Below, piece after piece: positions 6,236 through 12,984 of a stretch of 13,355 bases of DNA. The stretch lies in NCBI GenBank assembly GCA_045580005.1, contig JAZNMZ010000090.1, positions 1-13,355 of the forward strand, read 5' to 3'. Below the pieces are notes generated by a model. That model was given only the letters and a program-made list of their open reading frames with translations. It did no database searches and was not told the DNA's origin. Every line of letters begins with the position of its first letter. The stretch's first letter is position 1. The stretch is from UMGS1052 sp045580005. GTDB lineage: Bacteria > Bacillota > Clostridia > Oscillospirales > CAG-382. The position numbers and the translations under genes were made by a program.

Positions 6236-6724
6236 TCAGTATCCGAAAGTTCCGTCAAGACTGTCGTCGTTTTCAATCCAGTCTGCAACAGCTATGACAG
6301 TGTATTCGTCCTTTGTATTTCTTACAACTACTTTTTCAATTCCTGCATTTATTACCATGCGCTTGCACATCTGACAGCAACAGGCGTCGGGAATGAGATC
6401 CCCGCTTGCTGCATCAACGCCTGCGAGATATAGAGTTGCACCTATCATCTGATCGCGAGGAGCTGCAATTATTGCGTTCGCCTCTGCATGCACAGAACGA
6501 CACATTTCATATCTTTCACCTCTCGGAATGCCGAGCTTGTTTCTCATACAAAAGCCAAGATCAGAGCAGTTTTTTCTGCCTCTCGGTGCGCCTGCGTAGC
6601 CTGTTGAGATGATACTGTCGTTTTTGACAATTATCGCACCATATTTTCTTCTTATGCAAGTTCCTCTGGTGGCTACTGTATGAGCTATATCGAGATAGTA
6701 GTTTTCTTTACTTATTCTTTCCAT
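6236..6724 (-). CDS. dCMP deaminase family protein (ComEB-like)
   Basis: Zinc-dependent deaminase, probably converting dCMP to dUMP for thymidylate synthesis. The 162 residues carry VHAEANAI with H79 and catalytic E81, and CCQMC with zinc ligands C117 and C120, the canonical arrangement of the cytidine/deoxycytidylate deaminase superfamily. The N-terminal segment RGTCIRRKYGAIIVKND and the insert with C53, C59 and C75 (NCSDLGFC, EMCRSVHAE) resemble the dCMP deaminase/ComEB branch, in which a second zinc site can occur. AGGAGA lies 6 nt before the ATG at 6724. It sits 25 bp after the propeller gene and 3 bp before the phosphatase gene, inside one operon. Other nucleotide substrates cannot be excluded. 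Confidence 0.92.
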   Translation of the reverse strand: MERISKENYYLDIAHTVATRGTCIRRKYGAIIVKNDSIISTGYAGAPRGRKNCSDLGFCMRNKLGIPRGERYEMCRSVHAEANAIIAAPRDQMIGATLYLAGVDAASGDLIPDACCCQMCKRMVINAGIEKVVVRNTKDEYTVIAVADWIENDDSLDGTFGY

Positions 6725-6749
6725 ATTCTTTCTCCTAAATCAGATTGTG

Positions 6750-8594
6750 TTACTCAGATATTTCAGCTGAATCGGTATTTGCCGTACGCTTACTTTCGGG
6801 AAGAACCGTGTATCCGAGCAGACTTGCAGGACAGGTATCAATATTTTTGATGTTCATGGAAATTGCCTTGCTGTTTTTGCCGTCGTATACATAAAGACCG
6901 TATGTGTTTTCTGCCTTGCTGTTTGCAGACTGTGCAAGATAGTATACCTTTGAAAAGTCATCTGTTATATATACAGAACTATCTACAACCTTTTCACAGA
7001 CTCTATATGCCTGATTTTTCGTTCCGTAATAAAGGGTGTCGCCGGATATATAATAGATTTCCTTGCCGCTGTCCGATGCTTCGTATATTGAAGCGTCTGT
7101 AGCGATGTTTACAAGATTTGAGCCATTAAAGTTGTATGGAATTCTGTAAACATTCTTGTCTGCATCATATAGGAAAATGTACTTGCCATCAGAAGATATG
7201 CTGCGGGGGACATATCTTGAGAAGTTTTCGGAAACAAGCTTCTGTGAAATCTTGCGAACATCTACATTTGCGGTATAAAGAGCGTCTTGCGTAAAGAACG
7301 CAAACTTATCTCCGTTGGTAGCAAAGCCCTCAAAAGAACCATCAATCAGCGCCTGCTTTTCTCCATCTCGGTTTACTGTCATGAGAGTGTATTTTCCTTC
7401 GCCATAGGAATGTATGTAATAATAGGGTAAAAATGACGAATTGACACTGTAATCAATATCCTTGATGTACAGATTGTCTAAATATCCGAATATCTCGGTT
7501 GACTTATATTCATCTATGCCATGAGATAGTCCGCTGCCTGCAGGAGCGACAACTGTAAAGTTTTCGTTGCCTCTTGAAACAAAACTCGTCAGATCTCCTG
7601 TTTCGATAATAAAGTTCCTGTAGTCGGCAGAAACTATGATTCTGTCTGCAAACATAGAATCAAGAGTGTATTTTTCTCTGTCGCTTACATTTGATTCAAT
7701 ATAAAAATCAAGAAGGTTGTATTCGTTCATTCTGAGGTATGAAAAATACTTACCTTTATTGTCAATAGATATAGGCTCAGAGTTTTTTACACCAAGATTT
7801 TCACTCTCGCCGGTTCTGACAGAGAATTTCATCAGTTTTGTTCCGTCGCCGTCCTGAGCTTTGTAAATAAGATATCTGCCGTTGGCCGATACTCTGAAGT
7901 CGTCAAAATCGCCGCCTGTTGTATAGTCACATATACGCACGGGATCCGCCGAGCTGCTCCTATATAGATTCAACCTTGCTGAGCTCTGATATGTTCCGAG
8001 TGTTTCGGTGATGAGATAGTAAAGATAATTACAGTTACCGCCTGCGACAAAAGTAATCTCACCGTAAGAGGATTCGGCGATAGTTTCGACATTTCGGTAG
8101 TCAGAAATTTTTATAAGCAGAGATTTGTCAAGGTTGAGAGAATCTACATCTGTCGTACCCTCAAGTACAAGAAAGACAATTCTACCGTCATCTGAGGCTG
8201 TGTAACCGGAGATTTCACCTTTGCCGATAAGGATAGATTCGTTTTTGTGGGACAGGTAATAAATCTCGTCATCGGAGTTTGTGTAGAACACAGGCTGATT
8301 TGTGACATCATCTGTAGTGTATATAAGCTTTTCGCTTTCTTTGGTCACACCGACAATAAGGCTTATCAATAACACAATAAGAGCAATCAGTGAAATTACA
8401 ATCAGCGAAAGTCTGGTAATTGCTGTTTTGATTTGCTTCTGCCTTACTTTCTTTTTATGAAGATATCTTCTGTAAAACTCCAAAAGTTCGGAAGTTGTTG
8501 CCTGACAGTAGGGACAACAACCCTCAGATTCAGTGGGATAGAATTTTGAGCCGCATCCGGAACAAGTATGTAAGAATCGGTTGTTTGTTGGCAT
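6750..8594 (-). CDS. Zinc-ribbon, single-TM, extracytoplasmic beta-propeller-like protein
   Basis: Unrecognised 614-residue membrane protein. Residues 11-30 form a zinc ribbon (C11/C14 and C27/C30). A basic segment (KKKVRQKQIK) precedes one transmembrane helix at about 63-84. From about 90 to 600 there are repeating strand-rich units, many with patterns such as SADGRYLIY, SSDGKYIFLY and SDDGRIVFLV, which resemble TolB/WD40-like propeller blades. The positive-inside rule places the ribbon in the cytoplasm and the propeller outside. The start at 8594 is chosen because AAAGGAG is 8 nt upstream; a longer frame to 8633 has no ribosome site. It is the first gene after the consensus promoter at 8646-8674 and precedes the deaminase gene by 25 bp. 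The function is unknown; sensing or scaffolding at the membrane is possible. Confidence 0.85.
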   Translation of the reverse strand: MPTNNRFLHTCSGCGSKFYPTESEGCCPYCQATTSELLEFYRRYLHKKKVRQKQIKTAITRLSLIVISLIALIVLLISLIVGVTKESEKLIYTTDDVTNQPVFYTNSDDEIYYLSHKNESILIGKGEISGYTASDDGRIVFLVLEGTTDVDSLNLDKSLLIKISDYRNVETIAESSYGEITFVAGGNCNYLYYLITETLGTYQSSARLNLYRSSSADPVRICDYTTGGDFDDFRVSANGRYLIYKAQDGDGTKLMKFSVRTGESENLGVKNSEPISIDNKGKYFSYLRMNEYNLLDFYIESNVSDREKYTLDSMFADRIIVSADYRNFIIETGDLTSFVSRGNENFTVVAPAGSGLSHGIDEYKSTEIFGYLDNLYIKDIDYSVNSSFLPYYYIHSYGEGKYTLMTVNRDGEKQALIDGSFEGFATNGDKFAFFTQDALYTANVDVRKISQKLVSENFSRYVPRSISSDGKYIFLYDADKNVYRIPYNFNGSNLVNIATDASIYEASDSGKEIYYISGDTLYYGTKNQAYRVCEKVVDSSVYITDDFSKVYYLAQSANSKAENTYGLYVYDGKNSKAISMNIKNIDTCPASLLGYTVLPESKRTANTDSAEISE

Positions 8595-8645
8595 ATATTC
8601 TGCTCCTTTATGTTGATCTTCAAATTTACACAAATATACTTATAC

Positions 8646-8674
8646 ATTATATATTATTTTGTCGATTTTGTCAA
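8646..8674 (-). promoter_or_regulatory. Consensus sigma-A promoter of the propeller/deaminase/tsaD operon
   Basis: On the minus strand TTGACA (8674-8669), a 17-nt spacer and TATAAT (8651-8646) match the consensus perfectly. Transcription should start near 8639, about 45 nt before the ATG at 8594. It probably drives all leftward genes down to tsaD, since no internal promoter or terminator is evident. Confidence 0.88.
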
Positions 8675-8745
8675 TATTTAATCACAATCTTCGACTGTAT
8701 ATTTGTGTAGTCGTTGCCATTTGCCGACAGGATAATTCGTGTCAA

Positions 8746-8780
8746 ATTAAAATAAAAACTGCGCTTTTCAGCGCAGTTTT
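8746..8780 (-). terminator. Rho-independent terminator of the oxaloacetate decarboxylase operon
   Basis: A perfect 10-bp stem (8755-8764 with 8771-8780, AAAACTGCGC/GCGCAGTTTT) with a 6-nt loop is followed on the minus strand by TTATTTTAAT, continuing the T-rich 3' arm. It begins 7 nt after the oadA stop. The symmetry could let it act on the plus strand too, but no rightward gene ends here. Confidence 0.9.
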
Positions 8781-8787
8781 AAACTAT

Positions 8788-10200
8788 TTACTTTGAAAGA
8801 TCCTGTACATAAAGAATTCTCACACCGTCGTTTGTTTCGTCTGTATCCGATGAAACTTTATCGCGTGCTTCAAAGAACTTTGCAGCAACCTGCGGGAAGA
8901 GGGCATAACTGAGCACATCTTCGTCGCTCTTTGCAATATCTTTTGTTTCTTCTTTGTACTTTTCAAGCTCGGGAGCAATATTGTCGGCAGGACGGCAGGT
9001 GATAACCTCCTCGTCACCGATTGCTTTCTTTCTTACTTCCTCGTTAACAGGTGCAGGAAGCTGACCGTACTCGCCTTTAAGAAGGCCCTTTGACTCCTTT
9101 GTGAAAACCTTGTAACGCTCGCCTGAGAGTACATTAAGCACTGCTTGTGAGCCTACAATCTGGCTTGTGGGAGTAACAAGAGGAGGATAGCCGAAGTCTT
9201 TTCTTACTCTCGGAATTTCCTCGAGAACATCATAGTATCTGTCCTCGGCGTTTGCCTGCTTGAGCTGAGAAATAAGGTTTGAAAGCATACCGCCGGGAAC
9301 CTGATAAAGAAGTGTGTTTGTATCAACATTAAGCACTTTGGGATCGAGAGAGCCCTGTTCCTTGAGCTTTGCTGCAACGCCTCTGAAGTGTACAGCAGCC
9401 TTTGAAAGAGTATTTAGATCAAGACCTGTATCTCTGTCAGTTCCAGCAAGAGTCGCAACGAGAGATTCGGTAGCAGGCTGAGCTGTACCGTTTGCGAGAG
9501 GAGAAAGCGCACAGTCAACAATATCAACCCCTGCCTGAGCCGCAAGCAGATTTACCATATCACCGGTACCTGTAGTATTGTGTGTGTGCAGGTGAATCGG
9601 AACATTGATATTTTCTTTGAGTTTCTTAACAAGAGAATATGCGTCATAAGGAAGAAGCAGGTTTGCCATATCCTTGATACAGATGACATCAGCGCCCATT
9701 TGCTCAAGCTGCTTTGCGAGCTTTACAAAGTATTCCTCGTTATGAACAGGGGAGGTAGTGTAGCTGATTGCAGCCTCACAGATACCGCCGTACTTTTTGC
9801 AGCTTTCCATAGCCTGCTGCATATTACGGGGGTCATTGAGAGCGTCGAAAATTCTGATTACTTCAATGCCGTTTGCGATTGATTTGTTTACAAAGTCGTC
9901 AACAACATCATCTGCATAGTGCTTGTATCCGAGGATATTCTGTCCCCGCAGAAGCATCTGGAGCTTTGTGTTTGGAAGAGCTTTTTTAAGCTTGCGGAGT
10001 CTTTCCCACGGGTCCTCATTGAGAAAACGCATACAAGAGTCAAATGTAGCGCCACCCCAGCATTCCAATGACCAATATCCTACGCTGTCAAGTATCTCGC
10101 AGGCAGGAAGCATATCTTCTACGCGCATTCTTGTAGCAGCCTGCGACTGATGAGCGTCACGAAGTATTGTATCACATATTTTAAGTGGATTTTTTGCCAT
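8788..10200 (-). CDS. oadA: Oxaloacetate decarboxylase alpha subunit (carboxyltransferase), without biotin domain
   Basis: Cytoplasmic carboxyltransferase that moves CO2 from oxaloacetate to the biotin of the carrier protein, releasing pyruvate. The 470 residues comprise the HMGL-like TIM barrel plus the conserved PYC/OADA C-terminal domain. Active-site elements are CDTILRDAHQS (metal ligand D15), MLLRGQN at 82-88, CIKDM with K176, HLHTHNTTG with metal ligands H205 and H207, and QVPGGMLSNL. The biotinyl domain found at the end of classical Klebsiella OadA is missing; it is supplied by the separate carrier gene upstream, as is common in Clostridia. It is the last gene of the operon, 77 bp after oadB, and is followed by a strong terminator. 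The fold family also includes the pyruvate carboxylase carboxyltransferase domain, but the adjacent beta and gamma subunits favour the sodium-pump decarboxylase. Confidence 0.95.
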   Translation of the reverse strand: MAKNPLKICDTILRDAHQSQAATRMRVEDMLPACEILDSVGYWSLECWGGATFDSCMRFLNEDPWERLRKLKKALPNTKLQMLLRGQNILGYKHYADDVVDDFVNKSIANGIEVIRIFDALNDPRNMQQAMESCKKYGGICEAAISYTTSPVHNEEYFVKLAKQLEQMGADVICIKDMANLLLPYDAYSLVKKLKENINVPIHLHTHNTTGTGDMVNLLAAQAGVDIVDCALSPLANGTAQPATESLVATLAGTDRDTGLDLNTLSKAAVHFRGVAAKLKEQGSLDPKVLNVDTNTLLYQVPGGMLSNLISQLKQANAEDRYYDVLEEIPRVRKDFGYPPLVTPTSQIVGSQAVLNVLSGERYKVFTKESKGLLKGEYGQLPAPVNEEVRKKAIGDEEVITCRPADNIAPELEKYKEETKDIAKSDEDVLSYALFPQVAAKFFEARDKVSSDTDETNDGVRILYVQDLSK

Positions 10201-10218
10201 ATAGATTTTCTCATTTCT

Positions 10219-10264
10219 CCGACATGATTTTTATGAGCAGCAGTGCTCACAGCCACGCTGTCGG
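10219..10264 (-). other. Intercistronic stem structure between oadB and oadA
   Basis: CCGACA (10219-10224) can pair with TGTCGG (10259-10264), enclosing an inner hairpin TGAGCA-GCAG-TGCTCA (10234-10249). In the leftward mRNA the distal arm includes the GG of the GGAG upstream of oadA. Such a structure could affect oadA translation or RNA processing. It has no U-tract and is not a terminator. Confidence 0.4.
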
Positions 10265-10277
10265 TGCGAAGCTGAAT

Positions 10278-11897
10278 TTATGCTCCAAAGAGCGAGAGAA
10301 GAACACCTGCAGCAATAGCAGAGCCTATAACGCCCGATACATTCGGACCCATAGCGTGCATAAGGAGGAAGTTTCTGGGGTTGTATTTCTGACCAACCAT
10401 CTGAGAAACTCGTGCTGCCATAGGCACGGCAGAAACGCCTGCAGAGCCGATAAGAGGATTTATCTTGTTCTTCATAAACAGGTTCATAAACTTAGCGAGA
10501 AGCACGCCGCCTGCTGTACCAAAGCCAAACGCCACAACGCCCATCACAATGATTGCGAGTGTCTGTAACGAAAGGAAAGTTTCAGCAGTGGCAGTAGCGC
10601 CTACAGATACGCCGAGGAAGATTGTTACAATGTTTATAAGCTCGTTCTGAACTGTTTTAGAAAGTCTTTCTGTAACGCCGCTTTCTCTGAAAAGGTTACC
10701 AAGCATAAGACATCCTACAAGAGGAGCTGCCGAGGGAACAAGACAGGAAACAAAGATTGTAACTACAACCGGGAATATTATCTTTTCGCGCTTTGAAACA
10801 GGGCGAAGCTCCTTCATTTCAATGCATCTTTCTTTCTTTGTTGTGAGAGCCTTCATAATCGGAGGCTGAATAACAGGCACGAGCGCCATATATGAGTACG
10901 CTGCAACCGCTATAGGACCGAGAAGGTGGGGTGCAAGTCTTGCTGTAACATATATTGCCGTAGGACCGTCGGCACCGCCGATGATACCGATAGAGGATGC
11001 TTCTGCAGGAGTAAATCCAAGCAGTGTTGCTCCAACATAAGTAATAAAGATGCCGAGCTGTGCCGCAGCGCCGAGAAGCAGGCTCTTGGGGTTTGCGATA
11101 AGGGGACCGAAGTCTGTCATTGCGCCTACGCCGAAGAATATAAGACAGGGATAAATACCGAGCTTAACGCCAAGGTAGAGAATATCAAGAAGACCGGGTG
11201 TTACTGCGTTTCCTGCATCAAAGAGATTCCAGTGCGCATGACCATTTGCAAAGAGCTCCTCGTGGAACATCTCAGCGCCAGGGAGGTTTGTTAAAAGCAT
11301 ACCGAACGCAATAGGAAGAAGCAACAAAGGCTCATATCCTTTTCCGATAGCAAGATAACAAAGGAATGCAGCAATAAGAATCATAACAAGATTCAGAGGA
11401 TTTTCAACAAATCCTACAAAAGCTGTTTGCTTAAGAAAGTTCATAACAGCACCAAGAGGTGTTACAACTTCTTCGGTAAGAATATTGTGAAAATTTGCAG
11501 GCAGGATGCTGTCCTGTGAAACAAAATCAACCAGTGTTTCTTCAGAGGAAGTGTATCCGAAAAACAAGTCAATAACATCTTCTTCGGATATCTTTGTTTC
11601 TGAGTAGTATACAACATCAAGCTGTTTGCCTGCTTCTATAGTGGTGAGATAGCCGTAATTGTTGTCGATAAGACCTGCAAGCTGCACATCGCCCGAAGTC
11701 GACATATTAACAAATGAAATGTCTTGTGTGCTTGTGTTCTTGAGGGTGATTGTAAGAGAGTAAGCGTCTTCACTGAGAGCTGTATCAATCACAATAGGGC
11801 AGCCTTCCTCTTCGGCCTTGAGCGCTGATGCTCCAAAACAGAACACAGACAGAAGTGCAAGTGTCGCGAGGATAATAGATAGAATTTTCTTATTCAT
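10278..11897 (-). CDS. oadB: Sodium-pumping oxaloacetate decarboxylase beta subunit with extra N-terminal exported domain
   Basis: Integral membrane subunit that decarboxylates carboxybiotin and couples this to sodium export. Residues about 145-539 match the OadB/GcdB core: YLAIGKGYEPLLLLPIAFG (181-199), the hallmark GIIGGADGPTAIY (304-316) with the conserved Asp at 310, VGATATAETFL (432-442) and AAGV near the C-terminus, with many hydrophobic helices. The usual protein is about 375-435 residues. This one adds about 140 N-terminal residues: a signal-peptide-like segment (residues 1-25, possible cleavage after GASA) and a polar domain (about 30-135) with YSLTITLKNTSTQDISFVNM, typical of an Ig-like beta-sandwich. 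No internal Shine-Dalgarno suggests that the core starts separately. AAGGAAGTG precedes the ATG at 11897, and the carrier gene ends 22 bp upstream. The core call is firm; the role of the extension is unknown. Confidence 0.93.
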   Translation of the reverse strand: MNKKILSIILATLALLSVFCFGASALKAEEEGCPIVIDTALSEDAYSLTITLKNTSTQDISFVNMSTSGDVQLAGLIDNNYGYLTTIEAGKQLDVVYYSETKISEEDVIDLFFGYTSSEETLVDFVSQDSILPANFHNILTEEVVTPLGAVMNFLKQTAFVGFVENPLNLVMILIAAFLCYLAIGKGYEPLLLLPIAFGMLLTNLPGAEMFHEELFANGHAHWNLFDAGNAVTPGLLDILYLGVKLGIYPCLIFFGVGAMTDFGPLIANPKSLLLGAAAQLGIFITYVGATLLGFTPAEASSIGIIGGADGPTAIYVTARLAPHLLGPIAVAAYSYMALVPVIQPPIMKALTTKKERCIEMKELRPVSKREKIIFPVVVTIFVSCLVPSAAPLVGCLMLGNLFRESGVTERLSKTVQNELINIVTIFLGVSVGATATAETFLSLQTLAIIVMGVVAFGFGTAGGVLLAKFMNLFMKNKINPLIGSAGVSAVPMAARVSQMVGQKYNPRNFLLMHAMGPNVSGVIGSAIAAGVLLSLFGA

Positions 11898-11919
11898 GTT
11901 AGTATCACTTCCTTAGTAA

Positions 11920-12291
11920 TTAGCCGATAGAGAAGAGGAATGCGCCTGATTCAACTGTTGTACCCTTTGTTACGCCAACAGCTGTTACCTTTCCGTCGCA
12001 GGGGATCATAATTTCGTTTTCCATTTTCATAGCTTCGAGAATCATACCAACCTGGCCCGCCTTAACAGTGTCGCCTACATTGATATTTACAGCAAGAATG
12101 TTGCCGGGCATAGGAGCGTTAACAGACTCGCCGCCGGCGGGAGCTGATGCAACGGGTGCAGCAGGTGCAGCAGGGGCGGGTGTAGTTGCAGGAGCCGGAG
12201 TAGGTGCTGCATTCTTGATTTCGGAAGCGTCTACTTCTTCAATAGCGATTTCATAAAGATTGCCGTTTACGGTTACTTTGTAATTTTTCAT
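11920..12291 (-). CDS. Biotin carrier protein of oxaloacetate decarboxylase
   Basis: Small acyl-carrier-like protein whose biotin shuttles CO2 between the alpha and beta subunits. The 123 residues contain an N-terminal strand segment (MKNYKVTVNGNLYEIAIEEV), a flexible Ala/Pro-rich linker at about 28-52, and a C-terminal biotinyl domain with EAMKMEN, placing biotinylated lysine at K89. NAPMPGNIL and GDTVKAGQ are standard for the domain. The preferred start at 12291 (MKNYK) lies about 10 nt after AAGG. An in-frame ATG at 12303 sits immediately after the AAGG and is less suitable, adding only MVFI. It lies between the gamma and beta genes with short gaps, as expected for one transcription unit. 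Confidence 0.95.
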   Translation of the reverse strand: MKNYKVTVNGNLYEIAIEEVDASEIKNAAPTPAPATTPAPAAPAAPVASAPAGGESVNAPMPGNILAVNINVGDTVKAGQVGMILEAMKMENEIMIPCDGKVTAVGVTKGTTVESGAFLFSIG

Positions 12292-12317
12292 GATAAATAC
12301 CATCCTTTTTAGAATAA

Positions 12318-12596
12318 TTAAAGTTTTTTGATCGATAAAATGCGAATTCCCGAAACATCTTTTCCAAGATTTTCCGCTATTGCTGCAGATACTGCCGCAA
12401 CAAATTCTTCTCTGTTGGGGATTTCACTTGCCTGAGCGGCAACTGCGTTTCCGGCGGGGACTTTTGCAACTTCGTCTGCAGGCTTCTTCTGGAAAGAATT
12501 TACCAAAAAGCTCATGATTTTGCAAACAAAGATTATACAAATAAGCCCAACGAAAACGGTAGAAATTCCCATAAGAACAACAAATCCAGGGTTCAT
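12318..12596 (-). CDS. oadG: Oxaloacetate decarboxylase gamma subunit (OadG family)
   Basis: Small membrane subunit that stabilises the alpha-beta decarboxylase complex. The 92 residues have one transmembrane helix near the N-terminus (about 5-27, VLMGISTVFVGLICIIFVCK), as in OadG/MmdD. A linker follows, then a conserved C-terminal stretch (EEFVAAVSAAIAENLGKDVSG, about 63-83) and a basic end. This protein ends in IKKL without the histidine-rich zinc-binding tail of Klebsiella OadG. It is the first gene of the operon. GGAGG lies 8 nt before the ATG at 12596, and the predicted promoter is about 90 bp upstream. The sequence family is short and divergent, so the assignment rests on the helix pattern plus operon position. 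Confidence 0.9.
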   Translation of the reverse strand: MNPGFVVLMGISTVFVGLICIIFVCKIMSFLVNSFQKKPADEVAKVPAGNAVAAQASEIPNREEFVAAVSAAIAENLGKDVSGIRILSIKKL

Positions 12597-12688
12597 TCAG
12601 TCTACCTCCGTTGAAAATAATAATATTTTATCTGTAAATTTGAGAAATCTCAGTTTTCAGAAAACATCCCAAATCTCCGACAGTTTAC

Positions 12689-12717
12689 ATTATATAACAA
12701 TTTTTTATTTTAATCAA
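12689..12717 (-). promoter_or_regulatory. Sigma-A promoter of the oad operon
   Basis: On the minus strand TTGATT (12717-12712), a 17-nt spacer and perfect TATAAT (12694-12689). Predicted start near 12682 gives an 86-nt leader before oadG. The upstream flank is AT-rich, and a Rex-like palindrome begins 45 bp before the -35. Confidence 0.85.
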
Positions 12718-12761
12718 GTGATTTCCAATAATTTCCCAACACTTTTTGCAAAATTGTCAAT

Positions 12762-12779
12762 TTGTTAACATTTAAACAA
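12762..12779. promoter_or_regulatory. Rex-operator-like palindrome
   Basis: TTGTTAACATTTAAACAA fits the clostridial Rex operator pattern TTGTTAANNNNTTAACAA with a single mismatch in the right half-site. It lies about 80-97 bp upstream of the predicted oad transcription start and 105 bp before the glnN -35. The rex gene is also in this window. Rex normally controls fermentation and energy genes, so the oad operon is the more natural target, although the site does not overlap its promoter. Confidence 0.6.
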
Positions 12780-12883
12780 TGTTACTTCTAAACAGCTATG
12801 ATACAAGCACAACAATACACATAATATTTTGCATTAAAAGTGTAGATTTTATCAATTCAATCCCAATTTTAAGGAAAATAATC

Positions 12884-12912
12884 TTGACAAATTCGAATTT
12901 TTTACATATAAT
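12884..12912 (+). promoter_or_regulatory. Consensus sigma-A promoter of glnN
   Basis: TTGACA (12884-12889), a 17-nt spacer and TATAAT (12907-12912) match the consensus completely. Transcription would start near 12919, leaving a leader of about 66 nt. Confidence 0.9.
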
Positions 12913-12926
12913 GATTAAGTAGCGAC

Positions 12927-12967
12927 GGTGCTGCGGAAATATACCTTTCGCAGTGCCTTTTGTTTTT
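12927..12967 (+). terminator. Intrinsic terminator-like hairpin in the glnN leader (candidate attenuator)
   Basis: GGTGCTGCG (12927-12935) pairs with CGCAGTGCC (12949-12957) through nine consecutive pairs, two of them G-U. The loop is 13 nt, and TTTTGTTTTT (12958-12967) follows immediately. The element sits between the consensus promoter and the AGGAGG (12973-12978) of glnN, so RNA polymerase must pass it before reaching the gene. No leftward gene ends here, since the neighbouring oad operon starts from its own promoter and runs away. A conditional terminator is therefore the simplest reading. The controlling ligand or protein is not evident. Confidence 0.65.
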
Positions 12968-12984
12968 AGTTTAGGAGGGGTAAA

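Larger units (their letters stand above)
12597..12984. other. Regulatory intergenic region, oad operon to glnN
   Basis: This 388-bp AT-rich gap has no convincing ORF. From left to right it contains the oad leader (to about 12682), the oad promoter, the Rex-like palindrome, a stretch (12781-12883) in which I see no motif, the glnN promoter and the glnN leader hairpin. Confidence 0.8.

Noticed and set aside
10185..11294. Plus-strand reading frames opposite oadB and oadA
   Set aside because: They lie entirely antisense to strongly conserved coding sequence and lack ribosome sites.
12763..12779. GlnR/TnrA site (TGTNA-N7-TNACA) for glnN
   Set aside because: The spacing and right half do not fit; the sequence matches the Rex pattern much better.
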